Counted from the first letter of the stretch, positions 16,918-27,721 are shown. The stretch is DNA of 64,000 nucleotides from Oleiagrimonas citrea (GCF_012395255.1 NZ_JAAZQD010000002.1:603771-667770); one strand, 5' to 3'. The notes: generated from the sequence alone by a model not told the origin. Numbers and translations are program-made.

Positions 16918-18171
16918 CTACACCGCCGATAGGGACGAGGTGCTTCGGCCACGATGCACCCACCAGAGCAAGCAGACGCTGACCCCGGCCAAAACCAGCA
17001 CGCCGCCGCGCGCCCAAGCGGGCAGCGACGCACCGAACCAGCTGGCCGATATCAACGCCAGCACCGCACTGCCCACCAGCCGCGCGCCTTCCAGACCACG
17101 CGCCCAGGCGCGCCCTTCCAGCACCCCGCCCAGCAACATCAACGACAACGCCATGTAGGCAAAATATGCCAGCAGCGTCGGTGTGCTCAGCTGCGCCTGC
17201 GTCATCAGGAACTGCAGCGCCATGCCCAGCAACAACAGGAATTGCAGCGCACCGTAGACCTTCAACGCCGCGGACATCGGTGGATCGTAGATCGGCCGTC
17301 CCAGCGCGAACGCCGGCTTCGGATACCGCGCCGCGACATCGGCCGGTCGCCAGCCCGGCCGGCGCAGCCAGACCTGCAGCCGGTCGCGCCAACGGCGCGC
17401 ATGCACGGCATCGAGCCACGTCGCCCAGTACACCTCGGCGTTGGCCCACAGCGGATTCCAGCTGCGCAGCGGTGAACGCGTGCCGTACTGCGGCGGATCG
17501 TCGGCCCGCTCCGGCTGGAAAGTGCCGAACAGACGGTCCCACAGAATCAGGATGCCGCCGTAATTACGGTCCACGTAGCGGTCGTTGACGGCGTGATGCA
17601 CGCGATGATTCGACGGCGAGGCGAACACGTAGTCGAACCAGCCCAGCCGGCCGATCTCCTCGGTGTGAATCCAGTACTGGTACAGCAGATCGATCAGCGC
17701 CACCACGGCGAACACTTCCAACGGCACGCCCAGTACCGCCAACGGCAGATAGAACAGCCAACCGAACAGCGCACCGCTGCTGGTCTGACGCAGCGCGGTG
17801 CTGAGGTTGTAGCACTCGCTCTGATGATGCACCACGTGCGCGGCCCACAGCACGTTGACCTCATGCCCCATACGGTGCAGCCAGTAGTAGCAGAAGTCGT
17901 AGCCCAGCAATGCGCCAGCCCACACCCACACGCTGTCGGCAGGCAGCTCGAACAGCGCCAGGCGCGTCGCGCACCAGGCGTAGATACCGATGGTCAGCGT
18001 CTTGGTGAACACGCCGGTCAGCTGCGAGAGGATGCCCAGCCCGATGCTGTTGATGGCATCGTTGAGGCGATAGCGTTTGTGTCCGCGCCAGGCGGCCACG
18101 GCCACTTCGACCGCCATCAGCAGGAAGAAGCCGGGAATCGCATACAGCATGATGACGGCGGCGGTATTCAT
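16918..18171 (-). CDS. Alkylglycerol-monooxygenase-like fatty acid hydroxylase superfamily protein
   Basis: A 417-residue membrane protein of the di-iron fatty acid hydroxylase/sterol desaturase superfamily. The histidine clusters are present: HRMGHE, HVVHH and HRVHH. The context HHQSECYNLSTALRQ and NYGGILILWDRLFGTFQPE resembles animal alkylglycerol monooxygenase (TMEM195), which cleaves the ether bond of alkyl-glycerolipids, more than plain sterol desaturases. The C-terminal third adds four or five membrane helices. It is the last gene of an operon after a lysoplasmalogenase (one base between its stop and this ATG) and a TonB receptor, supporting ether-lipid metabolism. Ether cleavage is inferred; lipid hydroxylation is the alternative. 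Confidence 0.75.
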   Translation of the reverse strand: MNTAAVIMLYAIPGFFLLMAVEVAVAAWRGHKRYRLNDAINSIGLGILSQLTGVFTKTLTIGIYAWCATRLALFELPADSVWVWAGALLGYDFCYYWLHRMGHEVNVLWAAHVVHHQSECYNLSTALRQTSSGALFGWLFYLPLAVLGVPLEVFAVVALIDLLYQYWIHTEEIGRLGWFDYVFASPSNHRVHHAVNDRYVDRNYGGILILWDRLFGTFQPERADDPPQYGTRSPLRSWNPLWANAEVYWATWLDAVHARRWRDRLQVWLRRPGWRPADVAARYPKPAFALGRPIYDPPMSAALKVYGALQFLLLLGMALQFLMTQAQLSTPTLLAYFAYMALSLMLLGGVLEGRAWARGLEGARLVGSAVLALISASWFGASLPAWARGGVLVLAGVSVCLLWWVHRGRSTSSLSAV

Positions 18172-18172
18172 G

Positions 18173-18868
18173 TCAGCCCTCCACGCCGCGCATGTCCGCC
18201 GACGCAACGGACGGCAGACGCACCGAATGCGCGATGCAGGCGATAGCGGCGTAGTAGGTGCCGAGAATCCACAACGACGCCAGCGGCAACGGGGCGTGAA
18301 AGCGATCCCATGCCAACAGTGTATCGCTGAGCAGGAACAGCGCCGCACCAGCGGCGGCGAAGCGCGCACCGCGAGCCTTCGCACCCTGCCCACGCCAGCG
18401 CCACGCCCGCCCGATCGCCTGCCCCGCCATGACGCCGATCACGGCGACGTAGGCCGACACCGGCGCGCGCAGCGTCGAAGGCAGATCCGGCCACAACGCG
18501 GCGACGACCGTCGCGCCGAGCGCCAGACAGAGCAGCGTCGCCGGCCACCATGCCGGCCGCCGCACGCCCTGCGCGAAGGCGACCAGGAACGTCAGATGCG
18601 CGATCAGGAAACAACCCAATCCGGGCAGGAAAGCGTTCCAGGGCGGCAGCAGGCAGATGTCGCCAAGCAGACACCACGCCAACCCGACGACGATCGCTGT
18701 GCGGTAGCACGACGACAGCGCCGTCGACACCGACCACGCGCCGACCAGGATCAGCAACGTGGCCAGCGGCTTGGCGGCCTGGTACAGCCACAGGCCGCGC
18801 TCGCCCAGCAGTGCGCCGACGATCGCCGCGACGACCGCCGGTACGATCAGCCATCGTCCTCGCGCCAT
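18173..18868 (-). CDS. Lysoplasmalogenase (YhhN/TMEM86 family)
   Basis: A 231-residue polytopic membrane protein with about eight helices and YhhN-family features: KPLATLLIL near residue 35, WCLLGDICLL and LFLLSDTLLAWDRF, whose aspartates are conserved in the family. YhhN/TMEM86 proteins hydrolyse the vinyl-ether bond of lysoplasmalogens to a fatty aldehyde and glycerophospho-base. The ATG at 18868 (MARGRW) lies 7 bases after the TonB receptor stop, and its own stop is one base before the hydroxylase ATG, so the three are one operon. Confidence 0.8.
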   Translation of the reverse strand: MARGRWLIVPAVVAAIVGALLGERGLWLYQAAKPLATLLILVGAWSVSTALSSCYRTAIVVGLAWCLLGDICLLPPWNAFLPGLGCFLIAHLTFLVAFAQGVRRPAWWPATLLCLALGATVVAALWPDLPSTLRAPVSAYVAVIGVMAGQAIGRAWRWRGQGAKARGARFAAAGAALFLLSDTLLAWDRFHAPLPLASLWILGTYYAAIACIAHSVRLPSVASADMRGVEG

Positions 18869-18875
18869 CACCGGC

Positions 18876-21329
18876 TCAGAAGCGGCCGGACAGGCTGATG
18901 CCGTACGTCCGCGGCGCACCCGGAATGTACGTCGGCAGCCCGAACGTCGCGCCGGTGTTGCCGGCGTCGAGCAGATATTTCTCTCCGGTCAGGTTGCGAC
19001 CCCATACGCCCACGTCCCAGGCACCGTGATCGAAGGTCATGCCCAGACGCAGGTTCAGCAGACCGTAGGCCTTCTGGTAGTAATCGGGATTGTTGTCGTC
19101 CTCGAAGTAGACCGCCGACTTCCAGTTGTAGCTCGGACGCACGTATAACCCGCGACCGCCGTCCATCGGGATGTCCCACAGCAGGGCCAGCGAGGCCGAG
19201 TTGTCCGGCGTCAGGCGCAACCGGTTGCCGGCCCACTGCTGCGGGTTGCCGTTCTTGTCGGTGTTGGCGAAGCGCGCGTGGATGTAGTTGTAGTTGAACA
19301 GCAGGCTGGCGTGGTCGCTGAGCTTGCCCTGCAGCGACATCTCCAGACCGTGCGCGTTGGCGCGGCCGGCGTTGCGCACGATGTAGCGCGCGTCCTGGTA
19401 GATGGTGCTCTGGAAGTCGCTGTAGCGGTAGCGGTACACGGCCACGTCGTACAGGAAACGGCCGTTGGCCGCATCGCCCTTCACGCCGGCCTCGGCGCTG
19501 AGCAGGATCTCCGGCGGCAACGTCTCGCTGCCGTCGGCGCTGACCTGGATCACGTTCGGCTTGCGCCCGCGCGCGACGCTGGCGTAGGCGTTGACGTGAT
19601 CGCCGATCCGCCACGCGCCGACCAGACGCCCGACCACGCTGGTGAACGTGCCCTGCCCGGTCACCTTGCCGTCGGTGGGCGCGAACAGGTCGTTCGGCGT
19701 CACCGGCATGAAGCCGTTGTTGAGACCGAGAAAACCCAGCGTGCCCGGCACCGGCGTGTTGTAGACCTGATAGCCGGAACGGATGCGCTCACGCGAGACG
19801 CGCACGCCGGCGGTCAGATCGAAGCGGTCGGTGACGTGCCAGGTGCCGTCGGCGAACGCGTCCAGCGCGCGTGTGTTGCTGCTGTCGGCATAGCCCTCGC
19901 TCATATCGGTATTGAACGGCACCGGCATGCTGTACAGCAGCGAAGCCACCGGGTTGATCGACGGATACGCCGCCAGCTGCTGGTTCAGCAACTGCTGCAC
20001 GTAGGGCACCGGCAGGTCCGTCGGCTGCCCCAGCAGCGCGCCCGGCACGTAGCCGGACGGGAAGAAGCGCGACAGGCCGTTGACGATGACATACGGGAAG
20101 AACTGGCTCTCGTCGAAGTGGATAGTGACGTGTTCCAGCGCGTCGTCCTGGAAGTAGCTCAGGCCGCCGAACGCTGTCAGCGCCCCGCCGGCGTCGTAGT
20201 TGAAGCGGAATTCCTGGCTGAACTGGTGCGAGCGCACATGCGTGTTGATCTCGACCAGATTGAACGGCGAACCGTCGGCGTCCAGCTTCTCGGCCGAATC
20301 CACGTGGCGGTAGCCGGTAATGCTGGTCAGGCGCCAATCGTCGTTGAGGCGGAAGTCGCCGAGCATGGTCAGGCCACCGAGCCGGCGGTCGATGCCCAGC
20401 TGCTTGCCGCGGTTGAGATCGGCCGGACCCCACACGTCGGTCGAACCGTAGCGGTTCGGGATCAGGCGGCTGTGGAAATCGGTGCCGGGCGGCGTATCGC
20501 GCTGGACGTTGCCGATCAGCGTGATGCTGCTGTCGTCGCCCACCTTGAACAGCAGACTCGGCCGCACCGCGATGGTGTTCTGACCGTTCAACCGGCCACC
20601 GCTGAGGTTCTCGTAATAGCCTTCGTGCGAGGCGCTGTAGACCGCCAGGCGACCGTAGACCCGGTCGCTCAGCGGCACATTGGCGAAGCCGCTGAACCGC
20701 ATCGCCTGGTAGTTGCCGATGCTCAGATCGTAACCGGCCCGGGTCGCGTCGACCGGCTTGTTCTCGATCAGCGAGATCGCGCCGCTCTCCGCGCCGCGGC
20801 CGAACAGCGTGCCCTGCGGACCGCGCAGCACCTCGATGCGCTGCATGTCGAACATCGCCACGTTGGAGCCCTGCAGGCGGCTGATGTCGACGCCGTCCTG
20901 GAAGATCGACACGCGCGAGGTCTGCGTCGCGGCGGTGTCGTCCGAGGTCAGGCCGCGGATCTGGTAGCCGGGCGTGTTCGGACTCTGCAGCTCGGCGTTG
21001 AAGCCGGGCACGTAGTCGCTGAGATCCTGCGCGTTCTGGATGTTCATGTCCTTGAGGAACGTGCCCGAGTACGCCGACATCGCGATCGGCACGTCGGTGA
21101 CCTGCTGCTCGCGCTTCTGCGCGGTGACGGTGATGCTGTGCAGATTCACCGCCTGCGGCGTCTCCGAGGCAGACGCGGCCGAAGCCGGGCCATTGTTCGT
21201 GGTCTGCGGCGCCGGCGCGTGGCCCGCCAAGGCCGCGCCCGTCGGCAGCAACAGCGCCAGTCCCACCGCCATCGTCAGCGCACGACGCGCCATCCGTGAC
21301 GCCCGCGCGCCGGAATGCGAATGCCTCAT
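18876..21329 (-). CDS. TonB-dependent outer-membrane receptor
   Basis: An 817-residue outer-membrane receptor. A signal peptide ends near AALAG (about residue 36), a plug domain follows (SITVTAQKREQQVTDVPIAM, then RIEVLRGPQGTLFGRGAESG, typical of the iron-complex/secondary-substrate receptor group), and a 22-strand barrel ends in a terminal phenylalanine (SGRF). Start chosen at ATG 21329 with GGGGAGGA six to eight bases upstream; the frame extends further without a better site. It leads an operon with lysoplasmalogenase and an alkylglycerol-monooxygenase-like enzyme, so the ligand may be a lipid or lipid-like molecule rather than a siderophore. That is inference from context. Confidence 0.88.
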   Translation of the reverse strand: MRHSHSGARASRMARRALTMAVGLALLLPTGAALAGHAPAPQTTNNGPASAASASETPQAVNLHSITVTAQKREQQVTDVPIAMSAYSGTFLKDMNIQNAQDLSDYVPGFNAELQSPNTPGYQIRGLTSDDTAATQTSRVSIFQDGVDISRLQGSNVAMFDMQRIEVLRGPQGTLFGRGAESGAISLIENKPVDATRAGYDLSIGNYQAMRFSGFANVPLSDRVYGRLAVYSASHEGYYENLSGGRLNGQNTIAVRPSLLFKVGDDSSITLIGNVQRDTPPGTDFHSRLIPNRYGSTDVWGPADLNRGKQLGIDRRLGGLTMLGDFRLNDDWRLTSITGYRHVDSAEKLDADGSPFNLVEINTHVRSHQFSQEFRFNYDAGGALTAFGGLSYFQDDALEHVTIHFDESQFFPYVIVNGLSRFFPSGYVPGALLGQPTDLPVPYVQQLLNQQLAAYPSINPVASLLYSMPVPFNTDMSEGYADSSNTRALDAFADGTWHVTDRFDLTAGVRVSRERIRSGYQVYNTPVPGTLGFLGLNNGFMPVTPNDLFAPTDGKVTGQGTFTSVVGRLVGAWRIGDHVNAYASVARGRKPNVIQVSADGSETLPPEILLSAEAGVKGDAANGRFLYDVAVYRYRYSDFQSTIYQDARYIVRNAGRANAHGLEMSLQGKLSDHASLLFNYNYIHARFANTDKNGNPQQWAGNRLRLTPDNSASLALLWDIPMDGGRGLYVRPSYNWKSAVYFEDDNNPDYYQKAYGLLNLRLGMTFDHGAWDVGVWGRNLTGEKYLLDAGNTGATFGLPTYIPGAPRTYGISLSGRF

Positions 21330-21449
21330 CGAATGTCCTCCCCAAGATGGAAACGCGCCGCCGACGGATCGTGGTCGCCGACGTCGGATCGCGATGCGCT
21401 CCCCCCGGAACGCGCCACGCATGGATCATAACCAAAGCGCATACGCGGT

Positions 21450-21463
21450 GAAACGATCGTTTG
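21450..21463. promoter_or_regulatory. PsrA-like palindromic operator
   Basis: GAAACGATCGTTTG contains the perfect palindrome AAACGATCGTTT and fits the published PsrA (TetR family, fatty-acid-responsive) consensus [G/C]AAAC-N2-4-GTTT[G/C]. It lies between the divergent TonB receptor and cpdB genes, about 120 and 104 bases from their starts. The regulator identity is an inference from motif similarity. Confidence 0.45.
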
Positions 21464-21566
21464 TTCCGCGCCGAGCGCTCACGGGCGGTCGCCTTCCGCG
21501 TCGTGACTTGCGAGCGAAACATTCCGATGCTGTGATGGGCCGTCTTCCATCGACTTGCGCCCCATC

Positions 21567-23555
<1,989 letters not shown>

Positions 23556-23563
23556 TCGCCATA

Positions 23564-23590
23564 CCGCGCCGCCCGCATGCGGCGGCGCGG
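23564..23590 (+). terminator. Hairpin after cpdB
   Basis: A perfect 10-bp GC stem (23564-23573 with 23581-23590) with a 7-base loop directly after the cpdB stop. It lacks a T-run, so it may be an RNA-stabilising hairpin or a weak terminator. Confidence 0.5.
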
Positions 23591-23654
23591 CCTCGGTGCC
23601 GCCGCCATCGGCGCAAAAACCGGCGACGGCATCCCGCTTATGCCATTTGCTTCA

Positions 23655-23684
23655 TTGACCGGCATACGCGCGCAGGATTAGGTT
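23655..23684 (+). promoter_or_regulatory. Predicted promoter of the thr leader and operon
   Basis: TTGACC (23655-23660), 18 bases, then TAGGTT (23679-23684). The same -10 hexamer and downstream TTCG occur in the leu-ilv leader promoter at 27457-27485, which strengthens both. The start of transcription would fall close to the leader ATG at 23691. Confidence 0.5.
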
Positions 23685-23690
23685 CGAGTC

Positions 23691-23834
23691 ATGCACATTG
23701 ACGCGCGCCCGCATCGATTCCTCGATCCTTCGGCTTCCGGCCGAAGCGCGGCGGCGGCGCGCACCACGACCACGACCATTACGACCACCGGTACCGGTAC
23801 CACCGGCCCGGGGCAGGTGTTCGTGCGCGACTGA
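23691..23834 (+). CDS. thrL: thr operon leader peptide
   Basis: A 47-codon frame with a run of threonine codons in its second half: five Thr, one Ile, three Thr, then Gly-Thr-Gly-Thr-Thr (about residues 25-38). This mirrors E. coli ThrL, whose Thr/Ile codons make ribosome stalling depend on charged tRNA-Thr and tRNA-Ile. The stop is followed 13 bases later by a GC hairpin (23848-23876) and then hom-thrB-thrC. The peptide has no function expected beyond attenuation. The ATG has no strong ribosome site and may lie at the transcript's 5' end. Confidence 0.85.
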   Translation: MHIDARPHRFLDPSASGRSAAAARTTTTTITTTGTGTTGPGQVFVRD

Positions 23835-23847
23835 TTCCATCACGCAA

Positions 23848-23876
23848 ACGGCCCGCCCCGCACCGGACGGGGCCGT
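23848..23876 (+). terminator. Candidate thr attenuator hairpin
   Basis: ACGG-bulge-CCCCG pairs with CGGGG-CCGT, giving a 9-bp GC-rich stem with a bulge between the leader peptide and hom. There is no clear T-run after it, so it is a weaker terminator than the leu-ilv attenuator. An antiterminator pairing was not worked out. Confidence 0.5.
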
Positions 23877-23926
23877 GACGCGACCCCCGACGATGCAGGA
23901 CACGGGCCTCTCAGGGAGGCAACACC

Positions 23927-25060
23927 GTGAACATGCACGCATCGCAACTGGACCCCGACGGCCTGCAACCGCCGACGGCCGCGCCGACGCCCGCGCTGCG
24001 ACGGCTGACCGTGGGCGTGGTCGGACCCGGCCGCGTCGGCAGCGCGCTGCTGGAGCAATTGCGCGCGGCGCGCGAGCGTCTGCGCCGCGAACAGCACATC
24101 GATCTGCATTTGCGCGTGGTCGCCGACAGCCGGCGCATGTGGCTGGACAGCGACGACGACGCGCTGAACGCGCGCCTCGGCGGCGCGCAGATCTGGCGAC
24201 CGTCCAGCCTCGACGATGTCGCGGCCTGCCTGCACGGCGCGCCGGGCGCGGTGATCGTCGACTGCAGCGCCAGCGAGGCCGTCGCCGCGCGCTACGCCGA
24301 CTGGCTCGCCGCCGGCCTGCATGTGGTCACCCCGAACAAGCTCGCGCCCAGCGGACCGCTGCCGCACTGGCGCGCGTTGCAGAACCTGGCCCGCACACAG
24401 CGCGTGCAGCTGCGTTACGAGGCCACGGTCGGCGCTGGCCTGCCGGTGGTGCAAACCCTGCGCGACCTGCTCGACACCGGCGACGAACTGATCGCGCTGG
24501 AAGGCATGCTATCCGGCACCCTGGCCTGGCTTTGCTACGCCTACGACGGCCAGCGTCCGTTCTCCGAGCTGGTGCGCCAAGCCCATGAACTGGGCTACAC
24601 CGAACCCGATCCGCGCGCCGACCTGGACGGTCTCGACGTGGCGCGCAAGCTGGTGATCCTGGCGCGCGAAAGCGGTCGCGGGCTTTCCCTCGACGACGTC
24701 TCGGTGCAGTCTCTGGTGCCGGACTCTCTGCGCCACGTCGATCGCGAGCACTTCATGAATCACCTGCACCTGCTGGACGCCCCCATGGCGGCGCTGCACG
24801 CCAAGGCCACCGCCGAGGGCGCGGTGCTGCGGCACATCGGCCGCCTTGATGCGGACGGCCGCGCGCGCGTCGGTCTGGTTGCGCTACCCGCGGAACACGG
24901 CTTCGCGCAGGCACGCGGCGCCGACAACATCGTGCAATTCCACACCCGCCGCTACGCCGACACGCCACTGCGCGTGCAGGGGCCCGGCGCCGGCCCCGAC
25001 GTCACCGCCGGCGGCGTGTTCACCGATCTGCTGCGCGTGGCCGCGGAGGCGCGCGCATGA
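23927..25060 (+). CDS. hom: Homoserine dehydrogenase (monofunctional)
   Basis: A 377-residue enzyme reducing aspartate semialdehyde to homoserine, the branch point to threonine and methionine. The NAD(P) fold is seen at [17 protein letters not shown] (29-45), and VVTPNK and [20 protein letters not shown] are catalytic-domain motifs. The sequence matches the dehydrogenase half of bifunctional ThrA/MetL rather than stand-alone Hom: there is no aspartokinase domain before it and no C-terminal ACT domain after it. The start is GTG 23927, with GGGAGG upstream. It overlaps thrB by four bases (ATGA). Control is by the upstream Thr-rich attenuator. Confidence 0.9.
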   Translation: MNMHASQLDPDGLQPPTAAPTPALRRLTVGVVGPGRVGSALLEQLRAARERLRREQHIDLHLRVVADSRRMWLDSDDDALNARLGGAQIWRPSSLDDVAACLHGAPGAVIVDCSASEAVAARYADWLAAGLHVVTPNKLAPSGPLPHWRALQNLARTQRVQLRYEATVGAGLPVVQTLRDLLDTGDELIALEGMLSGTLAWLCYAYDGQRPFSELVRQAHELGYTEPDPRADLDGLDVARKLVILARESGRGLSLDDVSVQSLVPDSLRHVDREHFMNHLHLLDAPMAALHAKATAEGAVLRHIGRLDADGRARVGLVALPAEHGFAQARGADNIVQFHTRRYADTPLRVQGPGAGPDVTAGGVFTDLLRVAAEARA

Positions 25061-26001
25061 ACGCGGACATTCGACACGAAGCCTGCGCCTGGGCGCCCGC
25101 CAGCGTCGGCAACATCGGCATCGGCTTCGACATCCTCGGCCACAGCCTGGACGGCGCCGGCGACCGCGCCCGCGTGCGCCGCATCGACGCGCCGCTCGTG
25201 CGCATCGACGGCATCGACGGCTGCGTCACCGACCTGCCGCGCGAAGCCGCCGCCAACACCGCCGGCCAGGCCCTGATCGCCCTGCGCGAAGCACTGGACC
25301 TGCCGTTCGGCTTCGCCGTGCATCTGCATAAGGGCATCGCGCTCGGCTCGGGCATGGGCGGCTCCGCATCTTCGTGCGTGGCGGCGCTGGTCGCCGCCAA
25401 CGCGCTACTGGATGAACCGCTGTCACGCGAGGCCCTGTACCCGTTCGCGCTCGACGGCGAGGCCGTGGCCAGCGGCGGCCGTCACGGCGACAACGTCGGC
25501 GGCATGCTGCTCGGCGGGCTGGTGCTGACCACCGAGCAACACCTGATCCGCCTGGACGTGCCCGACGCCTGGCATTGCGCGCTGGTGCATCCGCACGTCG
25601 TGGTGGAGACGCGCCGCGCGCGCGAAGCGCTGTCCGGAGCCTACGCCATCGGCGAGTTCGTCGCCCAGAGCGCGCACCTGGCGCTGGTGCTGACCGGCTG
25701 CCAGCGCGGCGACGCCGGCCTGGTGCGCGACGGCCTGCGCGACGTGCTGGTCGAACCGCGCCGCGCACCGCTGATTCCCGGCTTCGATGCGGTGAAGCGC
25801 GCCGCGCTGGATCACGGCGCGCTCGGCGCCAGCATTTCCGGCGCCGGCCCCAGCGTGTTCGGCTGGTTCGAGCGACGCGCCGAAGCCGAAGCCGCCGCCG
25901 TCGCCATGGCTCGCGCCTTCGCCGATCACGGTCTGGACAGCGACCGCTTCGTCGCGCCGATCAACGGCCCCGCCGCACGGCTCGAATCATGCGCATCCTG
26001 A
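25057..26001 (+). CDS. thrB: Homoserine kinase
   Basis: A 314-residue GHMP-family kinase that phosphorylates homoserine to O-phosphohomoserine. The family ATP loop [19 protein letters not shown] lies near residue 91, the N-terminal [14 protein letters not shown] substrate-site motif near 15, and the C-terminal [14 protein letters not shown] near 262. Its start overlaps hom (ATGA) and its last 13 bases overlap thrC, so the three genes are tightly coupled. Confidence 0.93.
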   Translation: MNADIRHEACAWAPASVGNIGIGFDILGHSLDGAGDRARVRRIDAPLVRIDGIDGCVTDLPREAAANTAGQALIALREALDLPFGFAVHLHKGIALGSGMGGSASSCVAALVAANALLDEPLSREALYPFALDGEAVASGGRHGDNVGGMLLGGLVLTTEQHLIRLDVPDAWHCALVHPHVVVETRRAREALSGAYAIGEFVAQSAHLALVLTGCQRGDAGLVRDGLRDVLVEPRRAPLIPGFDAVKRAALDHGALGASISGAGPSVFGWFERRAEAEAAAVAMARAFADHGLDSDRFVAPINGPAARLESCAS

Positions 26002-27287
26002 GCACTCGCGGCGACGTGCCCGCCGTCGGCCTGAGCGCCGCCATCGCCGCCGGACTGGCGCCGGACGGGGGCCTGTACGTCCCCGCCGCGTTCCCGCGCG
26101 CGGACCTCGACGCGATCGCGCCTGACGCCGCGCTGGCCGATATCGCCGCCTGGCTGTTGCGCCCATGGTTCGCGGGCGACCCGCTGGCCGCGCACCTCGA
26201 CGCGATCTGCCAGGAGGCGCTGTCGTTCGACACGCCGCTGCGCCCGCTGCCGTGGAATGACACCTACCTGCTGGAGCTGTTTCACGGCCCGACCGCTGCG
26301 TTCAAGGACATCGGCGCGCGTTTCCTCGCCGCCTGCATGCGCCGGCTGCGTGCGCCGGACGATCCGCCGCTGACCATTCTGGTCGCCACTTCCGGCGATA
26401 CCGGGGCGGCCGTGGGCGCGGCCTTCCATCGCCTGCCGGGCTTTCGCGTCGTCATCCTGTATCCGGACGGTCGCGTGTCGCCGCGCCAGGCACACCAGCT
26501 CGGCTGCTTCGGCGACAACGTGCACGCCTTCCGCGTCGCCGGCAGCTTCGATGACTGCCAGCGCATGGTGAAGACCGCCCTCGGCGACACGGATCTGCAA
26601 GCACGCACACCGCTGAGTTCGGCCAACAGCATCAGCCTGGGCCGCCTGCTGCCGCAGATGAGCTACTACGCGCAGGCCGCGCTGCGCCTGCATGCCGAGT
26701 ACGGCATCGCCCCCGACTTCGTGGTGCCAACCGGCAACCTCGGCAACGCGCTGGCCTGCGTCTGGGCGCGCGCGATGGGCCTGCCCATCGGCGACATGCA
26801 CCTCGCTTGCAACGCCAACGCGGTGCTGCCCGACTTCCTCGCCGGCGCGGACTATGCGCCGCGCGCCAGCGTCGCCACGCTCGCCAATGCGATGGACGTC
26901 GGCGCACCAAGCAACGCCGAACGCCTGCGCTGGATGTTCGACGACGAAACCCTGCGCGCGCGCTTCACCGCGCAGAGCGTCGACGATGCCACCATCCGCA
27001 ACACCGTGCGCACGTTCGCTGATGCGCACGATCTCATCGTGTGCCCGCACACCGCAACCGCACTGCATGTGCTCGCACAGCTTCGCGATGTGGACCCGAC
27101 GCGCCTGCGCGTCGCCGTGGCCACCGCGCACCCGGCCAAGTTCGAAGGCGTGATCGAGCCGCTGATCGGTCGTTCCGTGCCGGTGCCTTCCACCCTGGAC
27201 CATCTGCTGCGTCGCGCTGCCCATGCCGAACCGTTGACGGCGGGCGACGATGCGCTGCGCGCGGTTTTGCTCGATGGCGGTCGATGA
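25989..27287 (+). CDS. thrC: Threonine synthase
   Basis: A 432-residue PLP enzyme converting O-phosphohomoserine to threonine. The PLP lysine is K106 in [15 protein letters not shown], with the N-terminal STRGDVP and the [11 protein letters not shown] phosphate-binding loop typical of the group that includes E. coli ThrC. The start ATG 25989 overlaps the thrB 3' end by 13 bases; the longer upstream frame is a thrB shadow. It is the last gene of the thr operon. Confidence 0.93.
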   Translation: MRILSTRGDVPAVGLSAAIAAGLAPDGGLYVPAAFPRADLDAIAPDAALADIAAWLLRPWFAGDPLAAHLDAICQEALSFDTPLRPLPWNDTYLLELFHGPTAAFKDIGARFLAACMRRLRAPDDPPLTILVATSGDTGAAVGAAFHRLPGFRVVILYPDGRVSPRQAHQLGCFGDNVHAFRVAGSFDDCQRMVKTALGDTDLQARTPLSSANSISLGRLLPQMSYYAQAALRLHAEYGIAPDFVVPTGNLGNALACVWARAMGLPIGDMHLACNANAVLPDFLAGADYAPRASVATLANAMDVGAPSNAERLRWMFDDETLRARFTAQSVDDATIRNTVRTFADAHDLIVCPHTATALHVLAQLRDVDPTRLRVAVATAHPAKFEGVIEPLIGRSVPVPSTLDHLLRRAAHAEPLTAGDDALRAVLLDGGR

Positions 27288-27424
27288 CACAACGTGGACA
27301 AGCGGTGTCTGCTGGCCGAACAGAGTATGAGGGTGTTCCCGCAGAAGTCGCTGGGTGACTTAACGCCACACCATGATGATCCGCACCACATCACGCTCTC
27401 ACCACGCATATGCAATCTAGCCAT

Positions 27425-27436
27425 ATGGACGTCCAT
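27425..27436. promoter_or_regulatory. Palindrome ATGGACGTCCAT upstream of the leu-ilv promoter
   Basis: A perfect 12-bp palindrome preceded by AT and followed by CCAT, in an AT-richer stretch 20 bases upstream of the predicted -35 of the leu-ilv leader. The same 12 bases occur in another intergenic region at 61968-61979. Position and symmetry suggest a regulator site; which regulator is unknown. The GACGTC core is shared with MetJ boxes. Confidence 0.4.
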
Positions 27437-27456
27437 CCATCTACACGCACTTTTCG

Positions 27457-27485
27457 TTGACAGCGCCGAAAACCCTGCGTAGGTT
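27457..27485 (+). promoter_or_regulatory. Predicted promoter of the leu-ilv leader and operon
   Basis: A consensus TTGACA (27457-27462), 17-base spacer, then TAGGTT (27480-27485). The predicted transcript start (27491-27493) falls next to the leader ATG at 27494. Confidence 0.65.
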
Positions 27486-27493
27486 CGGTAGAC

Positions 27494-27646
27494 ATGTCGC
27501 AGCACACGCGCCAGCACGAAAACGCCCCGACCGGCTTTGCCCCGGTCCGCGCGCTGCTGTCGTCACTGCGTGACGTCGCGCTCGTGCGCATCGAGCTAGC
27601 CCTAATCCTAGTCGTAGTCATTATTACCAGCGGAGGTGCGGGTTAA
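27494..27646 (+). CDS. leu-ilv operon leader peptide
   Basis: A 50-codon frame ending in a dense branched-chain block (about residues 30-44, including ELALILVVVIIT), like the IlvGMEDA and LeuABCD leaders. Several control codons are ones this GC-rich genome otherwise avoids: three CTA Leu, GTA Val and ATT Ile. Stalling at them when Leu, Val or Ile tRNAs are uncharged would favour antitermination. The intrinsic terminator at 27685-27721 starts 38 bases after the stop and leuA follows at 27753. Confidence 0.88.
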   Translation: MSQHTRQHENAPTGFAPVRALLSSLRDVALVRIELALILVVVIITSGGAG

Positions 27647-27684
27647 GGGCACGCGTCCACGATTAGCGCAACACGGACACAGTC

Positions 27685-27721
27685 AAAAACCCCGCACCCG
27701 GAAACGGATGCGGGGTTTTTT
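27685..27721 (+). terminator. leu-ilv attenuator (intrinsic terminator)
   Basis: A 12-bp stem (27685-27696 with 27709-27720: AAAAACCCCGCA/TGCGGGGTTTTT) capped by an inner CCG-GAAA-CGG hairpin, ending in six T residues. It lies between the leader peptide and leuA. Confidence 0.9.
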
